Counted from the stretch's first letter, positions 15,565-25,562 are shown. The stretch: 39,030 bases of DNA from an uncultured Massilimicrobiota sp. (GCA_944325245.1 CALUZM010000016.1:1-39030); one strand, 5' to 3'. Numbers and translations: made by a program. The notes: generated by a model not told the origin, from the sequence alone.

Positions 15565-15638
15565 AATCAATTTCTCCTCTCGCTTTATTACCTATTATTC
15601 TAACATAAAATGACGGCGTGTTCTACACTTTCGAGTAC

Positions 15639-15667
15639 ATTCTATATCTTCATTTTGCCTCAGTCAA
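15639..15667 (-). promoter_or_regulatory. Promoter of pfkA-pyk
   Basis: TTGACT (15667-15662) and TAGAAT (15644-15639) are separated by 17 bases. The -35 box overlaps the end of dnaI, and no terminator separates the two operons, so some read-through is likely. Confidence 0.7.
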
Positions 15668-16553
15668 GCATTATTTCAATGCTTAACGCTTTCAATTTTG
15701 AAATAATTGTATTTGCTCGAATTTCGTCTCCCTTTTTTAAAGTATACACCTTTTTTAACTCATTATAACCATACATACTTGTAAAAAAAGTTGGCAGATG
15801 ATTCAACAAACGATACGATAAAATCGTTAATAAAATCTCATCACGTGACCATGATGTTATATTTTCTTCACCAATATCATCTAACAATAAATAATCAACC
15901 TTCAATAATTTCTCCATAGCATATTCACTATCACCAGTTGAAAAACTTGCTTTCAAATCAATCAAATATGTTGGAAAATGAATAAATCCAATACGTTTAT
16001 TTTTCTTTGCTAGAGCATTCATCAAACCAGCCAATAATGTTGTTTTGCCACTTCCCATGGGTCCATGTAAAAATAAACCTTGGGATGAAGGAGATTGTGA
16101 ATACTTTAAAATTTGACCAAGAGCATTTTGATGGTTTGGTGATAAAGAAGCAGCATTTTGGACAATCTCTAATGATAATAAATCTGTCAACAGTAATTCA
16201 TCACTGACATTGCGCATGACAAAACGATCCAACAATAAACGCTTTTCTTCAATAGCTTTTCCAAACGGACAGCTTTGCAATTCCAAAATAACCTGATGAT
16301 CATAATAAGTTAAAACTTTTTGCATACCAGGATTATCTTTTGGACATGAATCTAAAGAAGTACATGACTGACAGGTATGAAAATCATCATTATAATCTAA
16401 AAACTCTACCCAATAATCTTCCATAATAGAGGCATCCAGATGATACTGATTCAAAAAGTCCTGAATAGACTTTTCTTTTAAAAGGGCAGACTGACTCTCT
16501 GTTTTGATTTGTTGTATATTCTGATTCAACATCATATCTGCTATTTTTTTCAT
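15660..16553 (-). CDS. dnaI: Primosomal helicase loader DnaI
   Basis: The 297-residue AAA+ ATPase loads the replicative helicase onto DNA. The N-terminal part has a Cys cluster, CQSCTSLDSCPKDNPG plus a later CPFG, matching the zinc-binding helicase-interaction domain of DnaI. The ATPase part has Walker A GPMGSGKTTL (about residue 165) and Walker B VDYLLLDDIGEE, with the sensor region RLLNHLPTFFTSMY. The length is close to the Bacillus protein. Its start overlaps the dnaB stop by four bases (ATGA). It ends the replication operon. Confidence 0.9.
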   Translation of the reverse strand: MKKIADMMLNQNIQQIKTESQSALLKEKSIQDFLNQYHLDASIMEDYWVEFLDYNDDFHTCQSCTSLDSCPKDNPGMQKVLTYYDHQVILELQSCPFGKAIEEKRLLLDRFVMRNVSDELLLTDLLSLEIVQNAASLSPNHQNALGQILKYSQSPSSQGLFLHGPMGSGKTTLLAGLMNALAKKNKRIGFIHFPTYLIDLKASFSTGDSEYAMEKLLKVDYLLLDDIGEENITSWSRDEILLTILSYRLLNHLPTFFTSMYGYNELKKVYTLKKGDEIRANTIISKLKALSIEIMLD

Positions 16554-17800
16554 AATTGTCCCTCCTTCAATTGATTCAATAAGTCCATCAGTTCTTCAGA
16601 AGACACCTGATTGGACTGAGTATTCATTGGCGTTTCTTCCGTTGGCTGTTCACTTGGTGCTTGATTATTCATCAATTCATGATATGCTTCCATCGCTGTA
16701 TTGATTTTCTTACGTGCCCATGAAGCCCCAATAGCTTCACAATAACGCTTAGATAGACGATTATTATTTTTACCTAACACATATTCAATCAAAACATTCA
16801 CAACGGCTGGCTTTAAGCCTAATTGAACCATCAGCATCTCTACAATCATCAAATCATGATAAACAGGTTCTTTTCCACCCTGTTTTTCTTTCAACAATTC
16901 ATAAGGTGTTAAAGAATCTAGATATTTCATATGTAAAACAAGTGGTGAAGTAGACTGCTCTGCTGTCTGATATTGCATTGGCTGCTTATGATAGACTTCC
17001 TGTAATTGAGAGCTCTGCTGAACATCAAAATATTTTTGAATAGATGCTCTGAAACGTTTTTTATTGAGACCTTTTGATTCCATCGCATCTTTCATCAAAC
17101 TTGCCAGCGTTAAAGCATCAATGCGATAGACTTGTGCGAGTCCAATGACATATTCCAAATCTTCCTTGGAAAGCAAAGAACGATTGACCTGATAGTCTGA
17201 TAAGCTTTTATATAAAAGATCCATATCATAATCAACAGTCAATGATGATGACTGCTTTTCTAAAAAATCTTCCTGATATTTTAAAAGACGTGTTCCTTTT
17301 GGTTTATGGACAATCGTAAAAACATCCTGAAATCTTGCCGTGACTTCCTCATATCCGTCCAGATTCTCTTTCGAAATTTTAAAATACTGGATTGTTTTTT
17401 GAAAATCTTCTTCTGATAAAGATAACTGCAACAAAGAAGAAAGAATCGTATTTTTAAAGAAAGCCTTTAAAGATAAAGGTGAGTTAAGGCTATAAACATA
17501 TTGGGTCATCTCAGAATCATGTTTGACATATGATTTCAATAAACCAATAGCTTCGATACTACGAAATGCCTTTTCTAATTCCATAACATTCATTAAAAGA
17601 AATGAAGTCAATCTGGACAATGAAGAAGGTGCAATAAAATGGCGCATACGCTTTCCTTCCATATAAAGCATCATATACAGTTGTAAAGCCTGTGAGCCAA
17701 TCAAAGGCTGATAGAGATAATACAAAGTATCCATCTGAACTTCATCCAAAGGATAGTGCATCTCTACACGATATAAATCAGTGACATACAATTTCATCAT
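16550..17800 (-). CDS. dnaB: Replication initiation and membrane attachment protein DnaB (Firmicutes type)
   Basis: The 416-residue protein matches the Firmicutes DnaB/DnaD superfamily rather than the E. coli helicase. The N-terminal winged-helix region contains LYYLYQPLIGSQALQLYMML (about residues 28-47). The C-terminal region contains the DDBH2-type stretch LIVEMLMVQLGLKPAVVNVL followed by VLGKNNNRLSKRYCEAIGAS WARK, as in DnaD domains. It helps DnaI load the helicase at origins and restart sites. It overlaps coaE by 23 bases at its start (ATGATG after AAAGGTGCTCA) and dnaI at its end. Confidence 0.85.
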   Translation of the reverse strand: MMKLYVTDLYRVEMHYPLDEVQMDTLYYLYQPLIGSQALQLYMMLYMEGKRMRHFIAPSSLSRLTSFLLMNVMELEKAFRSIEAIGLLKSYVKHDSEMTQYVYSLNSPLSLKAFFKNTILSSLLQLSLSEEDFQKTIQYFKISKENLDGYEEVTARFQDVFTIVHKPKGTRLLKYQEDFLEKQSSSLTVDYDMDLLYKSLSDYQVNRSLLSKEDLEYVIGLAQVYRIDALTLASLMKDAMESKGLNKKRFRASIQKYFDVQQSSQLQEVYHKQPMQYQTAEQSTSPLVLHMKYLDSLTPYELLKEKQGGKEPVYHDLMIVEMLMVQLGLKPAVVNVLIEYVLGKNNNRLSKRYCEAIGASWARKKINTAMEAYHELMNNQAPSEQPTEETPMNTQSNQVSSEELMDLLNQLKEGQL

Positions 17801-18374
17801 TGAGCACCTTTAAAACCCTTTCTATATTCTGATATAAATCTTCAAAATTTTTACGATTATCAATAATATAATCACCCATATGTTTTTTCTCTTCAATGGA
17901 AATCTGTTGATTGATTAATAATCTGGCCTCTTGTTCATCAATATGATTACGTGCCATCAATCGCTTTAACTGTGTCTGTTCATCTACATAAACAACTATA
18001 ACAGCATCACACATTTCATCCATATGTGTTTCATAAAGCAAGGGAACATCTAAAAAGACAAGTGGGTCCTTACATTCTGCAATGCCTTTTTGTAAACATT
18101 TTTTAACATAAGGATGAATAATGCTTTCTAAAAGAGCCTTTTTTTGAGCATCATGAAACACAATCCGTCCTAATTTTGAACGACTGATTTGCTGGTGTTC
18201 ATCAAGACAATCAAAATGTGAAATAATCTGATCATAACAGTCACTTTGTTTTTCTAAAGCCTGATGGGAAATCTCATCAGCATCCAAAACACAATAACCG
18301 TGTGTCTTCAGATATTGTGTGACACTGCTTTTGCCTACGGCAATAGAACCCGTAATTCCAATAACACGACTCAT
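17778..18374 (-). CDS. coaE: Dephospho-CoA kinase
   Basis: From ATG at 18374, eight bases after AAGGAG, the product is 198 residues. The P-loop reads GITGSIAVGKSSVTQYL at the N-terminus, followed by VLDADEISHQ with the catalytic Asp, and the lid region has RLMARNHIDEQEARLLINQQ. It phosphorylates dephospho-CoA to coenzyme A, the last step of CoA synthesis. The position between mutM and dnaB inside a DNA-replication operon is conserved in Firmicutes. Confidence 0.93.
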   Translation of the reverse strand: MSRVIGITGSIAVGKSSVTQYLKTHGYCVLDADEISHQALEKQSDCYDQIISHFDCLDEHQQISRSKLGRIVFHDAQKKALLESIIHPYVKKCLQKGIAECKDPLVFLDVPLLYETHMDEMCDAVIVVYVDEQTQLKRLMARNHIDEQEARLLINQQISIEEKKHMGDYIIDNRKNFEDLYQNIERVLKVLNDEIVCH

Positions 18375-18386
18375 TTTCACCACTCC

Positions 18387-19199
18387 TTAATATCGTTTCT
18401 TTTGACAATGTGGACAAAAATATGTTCCACGATTTTGTACCATTACTTTTTTAATGGGCTGATGACAGATTGGACACTCTTTTTGCCCATGAACATTTAA
18501 TTCCACCTGAAATAAGCCGTGAATACCATTGGCATCAAAAGAATGAATCGTTGTGCCACCCTGTTCAATTGCACGATTCAAGACATCAATAGATACTCTG
18601 CGTAATTCATCGACTCTTTTTTGAGACAGACGAGAAGCACGCGTACGTGGATCAATACGCATATAAAAGCATATTTCATTGGCATAAATATTCCCAATTC
18701 CACACATGATGCTTTGATCCAGTAAAGCGGTCTTTAAAGGCAGAGAACAATGATGAAGACGCTGGTATAAAGCTTCTGTCGTGATTTCAAAAGGTTCAGG
18801 TCCAAGTTTGTTTAAAGGTGGAAGCTCTTTGTAATGAAGCGGATCAATGAGTTCCATGCGCCCAAACTTTCTCGTATCCAGATATCTTAAATCCTCATGA
18901 TGGTCCATATGAAACACAACATGTGTATGCTTACTGATAGGTTCATCACTTGAGACAATATGGAATTTTCCTTCCATTCGCAAATGAGAAATAAAAGCAT
19001 GATGCTGACAAAGAAAAATCAGATATTTACCCACTCTATCAATATCTATGATTGTCTCTCCTTGAAGAGCTTTTTGAAAAGTGACAGGATCTCCCTGAAT
19101 AATACGATCATAATAGATATCTATATCTAAAAGAGGACGATTGATAATAAAATTCTTTAATGTACGTCTGACTGTTTCAACTTCTGGTAATTCTGGCAT
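18387..19199 (-). CDS. mutM: Formamidopyrimidine-DNA glycosylase
   Basis: The 270-residue enzyme removes oxidised purines such as 8-oxoguanine and cuts the abasic site. The start MPELPEVETVRRTL carries the catalytic Pro2 and Glu3; the DNA-binding Lys is in DRVGKYLIF. The helix-two-turn-helix region contains CGIGNIYANEICFYMRIDPR, and the C-terminal zinc finger has CPICHQPIKKV and YFCPHCQ (four Cys). It lies ten bases after polA and 12 bases before coaE. Gene order polA-mutM-coaE matches Bacillus. Confidence 0.95.
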   Translation of the reverse strand: MPELPEVETVRRTLKNFIINRPLLDIDIYYDRIIQGDPVTFQKALQGETIIDIDRVGKYLIFLCQHHAFISHLRMEGKFHIVSSDEPISKHTHVVFHMDHHEDLRYLDTRKFGRMELIDPLHYKELPPLNKLGPEPFEITTEALYQRLHHCSLPLKTALLDQSIMCGIGNIYANEICFYMRIDPRTRASRLSQKRVDELRRVSIDVLNRAIEQGGTTIHSFDANGIHGLFQVELNVHGQKECPICHQPIKKVMVQNRGTYFCPHCQKKRY

Positions 19200-19209
19200 A
19201 AATGATCTC

Positions 19210-21819
19210 CTATTTTAAATCATACCAGTTAGAAGCGTAAGTTCCTTCTACTTTTAATGGAACAGCCATCTGGAAAGCATTTTCCATAGATGATTTGATA
19301 ATTGTCATCATTTCGTCCAGTTCATCTTCATAGACATCAAAAATCAATTCATCGTGAACCTGTAAAATCATTTGAGATTTTAATTTTTTCTCTTTCATCA
19401 GCTGATCTACACGAATCATCGCTAATTTCAAAATGTCAGCACCGCTCCCCTGAATTGGAGAATTCATCGCAAAACGTTTTGCCTGTTCACGCACCATATA
19501 ATTTTTATCATTGATTGTGGGAATATAACGTTTACGATTTAACACAGTAGAAACATAGCCTTGCTTCTGGCACTCTTCAACTACATGATTCATATACTGC
19601 TTAATTTCAGGATATTCTTCAAAATAACGACGAATAAACTCGCGGGCTTCTGATAATGACACACCAATCTGTTTAGACAATCTAAATTCTCCCATACCAT
19701 AAATGATGCCAAAATTGACAGCTTTGGCCTGACGACGCATTTGAGGTGTCACTTCTTCATCCTTCACTTTGAAAACAAGAGCAGCCGTATGTGTATGGAT
19801 GTCCTTATCCTGATGGAAAGCATCTATTAAAGATTTCACCTTCGCTAAATGTGCCAAAATACGCAGTTCAATCTGTGAATAGTCAAAAGAAACCAAATAA
19901 TCATGACTAGCCACAAAAGCTTTACGAATAAGCTTTCCTTCTTCCTGACGAACAGGAATATTTTGTAAATTGGGATCAATAGATGACAATCTTCCTGTCT
20001 GCGTCAAAGCCTGATTAAAGATTGTATGAATCTTTCCATCTGGGAAAATCTGTTCCTGTAAACCTTTAACATAAGTCGAAGATAACTTTGTCAACATACG
20101 ATATTGCTGGATCAGTGGCACAATAGGGTGTAAATCTTCAATTTTTTCTAAGATATCCTGTGATGTAGAATATCCACTCTTTGTTTTCTTTCCATTAGGT
20201 AAACCTAATTTATTAAAGAGAATATCTCCTAACTGTTTTGGTGAGGCAATATTAAAGGTTTCCCCTGCTAAAGTATAAATATCTTCTTCAATACTTTTAA
20301 TCTGTGAATCAAAAGTCACTTCTAATTTCTTTAAGACATCAACGTCTATTTTCGCACCAACATATTCCATATCTGCCAAGATATAAGTGACTGGTAACTC
20401 TAAATTCTGATAGAGATCATACTGATCTTCTTGTTTCAATTTTTCAATAGCCTGACTTCTTAAATCATAGATAGCTTTGGCCTTACTCACTGTATGTTTA
20501 GCTAATAAATCTAATTCTGGAATATGTTTTTTTGTATTCTTACCAAAGACTTCTTCCTCATATTGTAAAGATGTATAACCATAATAATCTGCAATATATT
20601 TCATTTCATCTTTCAGACTTGGATTGAGAATATAAGAAGCCAACTGTAAATCAAAGTCCATTCCTTTAATTTCAATGCCATTCCATTTAGCAGATAAGAT
20701 TTGTGCTTTGATATTATAACTGTATTTATGATAGTTTTCATCACGTAAATAATCTAAAAATGCCTGATCTTTTAAAGCATTTTCAAAAGTTATGAAATAA
20801 GCCTGATGATCATTATATAAAGCATAACCCAAAACAATGGATTTATGATAGTTTTGATCATAAATAGCACCTAAAACACTGCTATCATTTTCAATAGGTG
20901 GCATCTTTTCAACGATTTCATATTTTAACTGTGTTGTTTGAGGAACTCGTGATTCCACAGAAATCTTTTTTAATAATGAATTCATATCATAACGTGTATA
21001 GAAAGCTTTCAATTTTTCAAAATCATATCCCTCATAACGAGCCTGATTTAAATCCAGTGTTACAGGAACATCACGTAAGATGGTCGCAATCTTCTTAGAT
21101 TGAATACCAAGATCGATATTTTCACGAATCTTTTCTCCCATCTTTCCTTTGATTTCATCCATATGTTCTTTTAAATTTTCTACAGTTCCATATTGATGAA
21201 GTAATTTCAAAGCTGTTTTTTCACCAACACCTTTAATACCAGGAATATTATCAGCACTATCCCCCATTAATCCTAAAAAGTCACGAATCTGATCAGGTTG
21301 AAGTCCATATTTTTCCTGAATTGTTTCAGGTGTATAAACATCTAACTGCGTTACGCCTTTGACTGTACGATAAACAGTTGTCTGAGAAGAAACAAGCTGA
21401 AAAGCATCTTTATCACCTGTAAAGATAGAAACACTTAATCCATCTTCTTCTCCCAGTCTTGATAATGTTCCAATCAGATCATCACCTTCATATCCTTCTA
21501 ATTCATAATAAGGAATCTGATAAGCATTTAAAAATTCTCTGACCATTGCAAATTGGCATTTGAGTTCATCCGGTGTTTCCTTTCTGGTTGCTTTATATTC
21601 TTCTAATAAATCATTTCTAAATGTTTTCTTACCATAATCAAAAGCCACAACAATATAAGCACTGTTTCTTTCTAATATCTTTTGTAGCATATTCGCAAAT
21701 CCAAAGACAGCATTCGTTGGAATTCCATCTTTGTTGACCATTAAATTTCCCATTGAAGCTGTCGCATAATAAGCTTTAAACAACAATGAATTTCCATCAA
21801 TTAAAATTAACTCTTCCAT
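19210..21819 (-). CDS. polA: DNA polymerase I
   Basis: The 869-residue protein has an N-terminal 5' nuclease (about 1-290; VAFDYGKKTFRNDLLEEYKA and SIFTGDKDAFQL carry metal-binding Asp residues), a 3'-5' exonuclease-like domain (about 310-470) and the polymerase (about 480-869). Polymerase motif A is SFDYSQIELRILAHL, motif B RRQAKAVNFGIIYGMGE and motif C LQVHDELIFDVYED. The exonuclease domain lacks the first D-x-E pair (AIYDQNYHKS in its place), so proofreading is probably inactive, as in Bacillus stearothermophilus Pol I. It removes RNA primers and fills repair gaps. It starts two bases after the dnaE stop. Confidence 0.94.
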   Translation of the reverse strand: MEELILIDGNSLLFKAYYATASMGNLMVNKDGIPTNAVFGFANMLQKILERNSAYIVVAFDYGKKTFRNDLLEEYKATRKETPDELKCQFAMVREFLNAYQIPYYELEGYEGDDLIGTLSRLGEEDGLSVSIFTGDKDAFQLVSSQTTVYRTVKGVTQLDVYTPETIQEKYGLQPDQIRDFLGLMGDSADNIPGIKGVGEKTALKLLHQYGTVENLKEHMDEIKGKMGEKIRENIDLGIQSKKIATILRDVPVTLDLNQARYEGYDFEKLKAFYTRYDMNSLLKKISVESRVPQTTQLKYEIVEKMPPIENDSSVLGAIYDQNYHKSIVLGYALYNDHQAYFITFENALKDQAFLDYLRDENYHKYSYNIKAQILSAKWNGIEIKGMDFDLQLASYILNPSLKDEMKYIADYYGYTSLQYEEEVFGKNTKKHIPELDLLAKHTVSKAKAIYDLRSQAIEKLKQEDQYDLYQNLELPVTYILADMEYVGAKIDVDVLKKLEVTFDSQIKSIEEDIYTLAGETFNIASPKQLGDILFNKLGLPNGKKTKSGYSTSQDILEKIEDLHPIVPLIQQYRMLTKLSSTYVKGLQEQIFPDGKIHTIFNQALTQTGRLSSIDPNLQNIPVRQEEGKLIRKAFVASHDYLVSFDYSQIELRILAHLAKVKSLIDAFHQDKDIHTHTAALVFKVKDEEVTPQMRRQAKAVNFGIIYGMGEFRLSKQIGVSLSEAREFIRRYFEEYPEIKQYMNHVVEECQKQGYVSTVLNRKRYIPTINDKNYMVREQAKRFAMNSPIQGSGADILKLAMIRVDQLMKEKKLKSQMILQVHDELIFDVYEDELDEMMTIIKSSMENAFQMAVPLKVEGTYASNWYDLK

Positions 21820-21821
21820 AT

Positions 21822-24800
21822 CTATTCCACAATCTTTGCCTTATCCACAATCAAAGATAATTTATCTTTCATATCCACTTTTCCTTGAATAAGACAAATA
21901 TTTCCTTTCTTTAACATCATACCAATTTTTTGAAAACTTGAGGCAAAAACGACACCATCAAGACTTCCCGTTTCATCCATAGCTTCGATAAAACACATTT
22001 CCTGACCTTTGCGATCAATAATATTTTTCACTCTTTGTAATTGCACAACCACATTCACACTCTTATGAACATATCCATCCAATGATGCAACATCCACATA
22101 GTTGACATTGACTTTCTTTTTCACAAGTTCTAATGGATGCATAGACAAATAAACACCTAAAACAGCTTTCTCTCGCTTTAATTTTTCTTCTTGTTGATCT
22201 TTATAAATAGTTAAAACAGGTTTTTCATCGATACCTAAACTTTCTTTTAAATGTCCATAGTCTCTAATCGCATCTAAATTCTTTAAAATTGTCATACGAG
22301 ACATACCAAATTCATCCAAAGCACCTGCATCAACTAAAGATTCTAACATTTTTTTGGAAAGATGTGAATTTTCCATACGCATCATAAAATCATAAATATC
22401 TTCAAACTCCCCTTTCTGGCGTTCTTCCACAATCGCTTTATAGCCAGCATAGCCAACATTTTTAATAGCCAGTAGAGAATAACGGATATGACCATCTTCT
22501 ACCATGAAACGAGCATGAGAATAATTAACTGATGGTGGCAGAATTTCTAAATGATAGGCTTTGCATTCTTGAATACAATGTAATTTTGTATTTTCACTTG
22601 ATAATTCATTAGACAAAATAGAAGCAAAGAAATAAAGCGGATAATTGGCTTTTAAATAAGCCAACTGATAAGCAACATAAGCATAAGCTACACTATGTGA
22701 TTTATTAAACCCATAATCTGCAAATTTCTCAATCAATCCAAAAACTTCTTCTGCTTTATCTTGCGTATAACCATTATGAAGACAGCCCTCAATGAATTCC
22801 TTTTTCATTGACATCATCAATTCCGTTTCTTTCTTAGATGTGGCTTTCCTTAGTATATCAGCTTTCGCAAGTGAAAAACCTGCCATTTTTTGGGCAACCT
22901 GCATCATTTGTTCTTGATAAACCATAATGCCATATGTCGATTTTAAAATAGGTTCTAATTCTTTTAACGGATAAGTGATTTCCTGCTCATGTGCACGACG
23001 TTTGAGATAAGTTGAAATATTTTGCATTGGTCCCGGTCTAAACAGGGCAATAGCTGCCACAATATCATCAAAACAATAAGGTTTCATTTGTCTTAACAGA
23101 CGACGCATCCCATGAGACTCTAATTGAAATACGCCATAAGTATCAGCTCTAGAAATCAGCTGATATGTCTTGACATCATCTAAAGGAATCTGATTTAAAA
23201 CAATCGGTTTTCCCTGATGTGCTTCAATATCTTTACATATATAATCTAACATCGTTAAATTTTTCAAGGCTAAAAAATCCATTTTTAAAAAGCCTGCTTT
23301 TTCAATATAATCCTTAGAATACTGACTCATTAATGTAGAAGTTGGTCCAATAACCAGAGGCACAACTTCCTGTAAATTTCTTTTTGATAAAATCACACCC
23401 GCCGCATGTGTAGAAATATTACGTGGCAAATGTTCAATCACACTGGTTGCACCAACAATTTTCTTTAAGCGTGAATCCTGATTAATCAACTGCTGAAATT
23501 GAGCGGATGTCTGATACATTTGTGTGATAGTTTTTTTGTTTTTGGGTGAAGTTGGAATCATTTTGGCAATCAATTCTAGACGTGGTAAAGGAATTCCCAT
23601 CACTTTTCCCATTTCTTTGATGGCCACACGTGGCCCATATGTATTAAAAGTTACAATCTGTGCAGCATGGGATTGACCATATTTTTCAATCACATAACGA
23701 ATGACTTCATCACGTCGATTATCCTGAAAATCAATATCAATATCAGGCATGGATACACGCCCAGGATTTAAGAAACGCTCAAATAAAAGATCATAGCGCA
23801 AAGGATCAATGTTGGTAATACCTAAAACATAGGCTACCAAACTTCCGGCAGCACTTCCTCTTCCTGGTCCCACCTGAATCTTTTGAACCTTCGCAAAGCG
23901 CACATAATCCCAGACAATTAAAAAATAGTCATCAAATCCCATTTTATGAATCACATTCAATTCATATTGCAGACGCTTTTTATATGCAACTGGAATTTCC
24001 TGATTGTCAAAACGTTTTTTTAATCCCACAATGCATAAACTTCTTAAATAATCCACAGCCTTACCCTGATGAGGAACAGGATAAGTTGGCAAATACTTCT
24101 CATGTAAAGGAATACTGGCTTTACAGATGGATAAAACATTTTTTGTTTCCTCAATGATGTCCTGAGGAAATAAAGCCGCCATCTCCGCTTCCGTCTTTAA
24201 GTATTTTTCACTTGTGAGGGGATTATATTTTTCTTCCAAAGTATTCCCATGTATTGAAGCCTGCATTAAATCAATTGCCAAAGCATCCTGTTTTTTTAAA
24301 TATCTGACTTCATTAGAACAAATTACTTTGACTTTAACATATCGTGCCAAAGAGAGCATTCTTTCATTGAACTTCTCCTGAAATTTCAGATGATGATTTT
24401 GTAGCATTATATAATAATGATCATGAAATAAAGATTGAAACAAACGCATATAACGAATGGCTTCATCTTCCATTTCCTTGATGACATAACGCTCCACAAT
24501 CCCATCTTCCAATCCCGAAATCACAAATATATGTTCATGATGGCTAGCCAGTCGATCTAAAGCAATCGCATGATCCTTGCTTAAATTAATCTCACAACAA
24601 ATCTGCACAAGATCAAAATATCCATGATCATCAATTGCTAAAACAAGGAAAGGATAAATATCCCCATCAATCAAGACACTGGCTTCCATCCCAAAAATAG
24701 GCTTAATCCCATGTTGAAGGCATGCTTCACTAAATTCCATAGCTGCAAACATATTATTTTTATCTGTGAGAGCTAAGGCATCTAGATGTTTTGCTTTTGC

Positions 24801-24878
24801 ATCTTGGATTAAATCCTTTATTAATATTGTACTTTGTTGAAAACTATACGCACTATAAATCTGCAAATGCCCAAACAT
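21822..24878 (-). CDS. dnaE: DNA polymerase III alpha subunit DnaE (DnaE3/lagging-strand type)
   Basis: The 1018-residue protein is about 140 residues shorter than E. coli DnaE, as usual in Firmicutes, where PolC is the main replicase and DnaE extends primers. The N-terminal PHP domain opens FGHLQIYSAYSFQQST; the metal-binding His residues are lost, so no PHP exonuclease is expected. The polymerase core has GPGRGSAAGSLVAYVLGI and the catalytic VSMPDIDIDFQD, followed by FVQLESHGMRRLLRQ-like primer-grip sequence. A helix-hairpin-helix lies near 800-850, and an OB-fold near 900-1000 includes VNVVVQLQRVKNIIDRKGQE. Start after AAAGGAGGCGGTTGT. It is first in the replication operon. The exact DnaE subclass was not tested. 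Confidence 0.92.
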   Translation of the reverse strand: MFGHLQIYSAYSFQQSTILIKDLIQDAKAKHLDALALTDKNNMFAAMEFSEACLQHGIKPIFGMEASVLIDGDIYPFLVLAIDDHGYFDLVQICCEINLSKDHAIALDRLASHHEHIFVISGLEDGIVERYVIKEMEDEAIRYMRLFQSLFHDHYYIMLQNHHLKFQEKFNERMLSLARYVKVKVICSNEVRYLKKQDALAIDLMQASIHGNTLEEKYNPLTSEKYLKTEAEMAALFPQDIIEETKNVLSICKASIPLHEKYLPTYPVPHQGKAVDYLRSLCIVGLKKRFDNQEIPVAYKKRLQYELNVIHKMGFDDYFLIVWDYVRFAKVQKIQVGPGRGSAAGSLVAYVLGITNIDPLRYDLLFERFLNPGRVSMPDIDIDFQDNRRDEVIRYVIEKYGQSHAAQIVTFNTYGPRVAIKEMGKVMGIPLPRLELIAKMIPTSPKNKKTITQMYQTSAQFQQLINQDSRLKKIVGATSVIEHLPRNISTHAAGVILSKRNLQEVVPLVIGPTSTLMSQYSKDYIEKAGFLKMDFLALKNLTMLDYICKDIEAHQGKPIVLNQIPLDDVKTYQLISRADTYGVFQLESHGMRRLLRQMKPYCFDDIVAAIALFRPGPMQNISTYLKRRAHEQEITYPLKELEPILKSTYGIMVYQEQMMQVAQKMAGFSLAKADILRKATSKKETELMMSMKKEFIEGCLHNGYTQDKAEEVFGLIEKFADYGFNKSHSVAYAYVAYQLAYLKANYPLYFFASILSNELSSENTKLHCIQECKAYHLEILPPSVNYSHARFMVEDGHIRYSLLAIKNVGYAGYKAIVEERQKGEFEDIYDFMMRMENSHLSKKMLESLVDAGALDEFGMSRMTILKNLDAIRDYGHLKESLGIDEKPVLTIYKDQQEEKLKREKAVLGVYLSMHPLELVKKKVNVNYVDVASLDGYVHKSVNVVVQLQRVKNIIDRKGQEMCFIEAMDETGSLDGVVFASSFQKIGMMLKKGNICLIQGKVDMKDKLSLIVDKAKIVE

Positions 24879-24900
24879 ACAACCGCCTCCTTTATGCTAC

Positions 24901-24906
24901 ATTATA
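24901..24906 (-). promoter_or_regulatory. Probable -10 box of the dnaE operon
   Basis: TATAAT lies 22 bases before the dnaE start, with a second TATAAT at 24924-24919. No strong -35 is seen for either. Confidence 0.45.
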
Positions 24907-24919
24907 ACAAAAAAAATCA

Positions 24920-25234
24920 TTATAAGATACAATGAAACGAGAAAAGAATTAACATAATCGCAATATATAAACAAAAAATAACATATATTAAATCTAAAAA
25001 ATAAAAAGCATTCACACTTAAAATCCACAAACGATAAAAATATAATCCTATCAGATAAAAGTGATATTGAAGCTGAATCACTTTAAACCATCTTTGATTC
25101 AAAATAATAATCAGACTGACAAAAACAGCTAATAAATGAAAAGGAATAATCCACTGAAAACACACCAATTGTAATATCAAAAGAATACCACAAAGTAACT
25201 GCATTTTCTTTAACCTGCGTATCATCATAGACAT
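24920..25234 (-). CDS. Small hydrophobic membrane protein, unknown
   Basis: The product is about 104 residues, with a short basic N-terminus (MIRRLKKMQ) and three or four hydrophobic segments (about 12-30, 32-48, 58-76, 80-103). I do not recognise a family. Several start codons are possible (GTG 25237, ATG 25234 or ATG 25228); AGGTGA sits just upstream of the last. It stands alone between the terminator of the apbE operon and the dnaE promoter, and its stop overlaps a TATAAT box. Another phase of the same DNA encodes a shorter frame without a ribosome site; the hydrophobic frame is the more plausible. Confidence 0.5.
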   Translation of the reverse strand: MSMMIRRLKKMQLLCGILLILQLVCFQWIIPFHLLAVFVSLIIILNQRWFKVIQLQYHFYLIGLYFYRLWILSVNAFYFLDLIYVIFCLYIAIMLILFSFHCIL

Positions 25235-25287
25235 CACCTAATCTATCATATGATAAAAACAAACAAAAAAGACAAAATATTCCCATA

Positions 25288-25317
25288 TAAAAAGTAGAAC
25301 AGTTGTACTGTCCTACT
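25288..25317 (-). terminator. Terminator of apbE-TSCPD operon
   Basis: AGTAGGACAG and CTGTTCTACT pair over ten bases (one G-T) around a five-base loop, followed by five T on the minus strand. It overlaps the TSCPD stop codon. Confidence 0.85.
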
Positions 25318-25552
25318 GTGCTTCTTTTAAAGCTTTTGCTAATTGATCAGGGCAAGATGTTGATTTCGCTCCACAACGAATCCCTTCTAATCGCGAAATC
25401 GCTTCATCTTTATCCATACCTTCCACAAGTCGTGCAACACCTTGTGTATTTCCTGAGCACCCTCCTACAAACTTCACATGTGTAACCTTTCCATCCACAA
25501 CATCAAAATCAATACGTGATGAACATGTTCCTTTTGTTTTATAACTATACAT
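25313..25552 (-). CDS. TSCPD-domain protein (TIGR03905-like)
   Basis: The 79-residue product is a single TSCPD domain: MYSYKTKGTCSSRIDFDVVD, then VKFVGGCSGNTQGVARLVEG, and IRCGAKSTSCPDQLAKALKE at the C-terminus with the naming TSCPD motif. It has four cysteines, in GTCSS, GGCSG, IRCGA and TSCPD, which may bind a metal. The same domain occurs at the C-terminus of some ribonucleotide reductases, but the stand-alone protein has no proven function. It starts ten bases after apbE, after GTAGGAGAATAAGT, and shares its terminator, so it is in the same transcript. A role in flavin or redox handling is only suggested by this position. Confidence 0.88.
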   Translation of the reverse strand: MYSYKTKGTCSSRIDFDVVDGKVTHVKFVGGCSGNTQGVARLVEGMDKDEAISRLEGIRCGAKSTSCPDQLAKALKEAQ

Positions 25553-25562
25553 ACTTATTCTC

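Noticed and set aside
19210-21819. Inactive proofreading domain in Pol I as a novelty
   Set aside because: The same loss is known in Bacillus-type Pol I.
21822-24878. Loss of PHP metal residues in DnaE as a novelty
   Set aside because: Degenerate PHP domains are common in Firmicutes DnaE proteins, so this is expected.
25083-25286. 67-codon minus frame with hydrophobic, Cys-rich product
   Set aside because: No ribosome site before its ATG, and it overlaps the more plausible hydrophobic gene at 24920-25234 in another phase.
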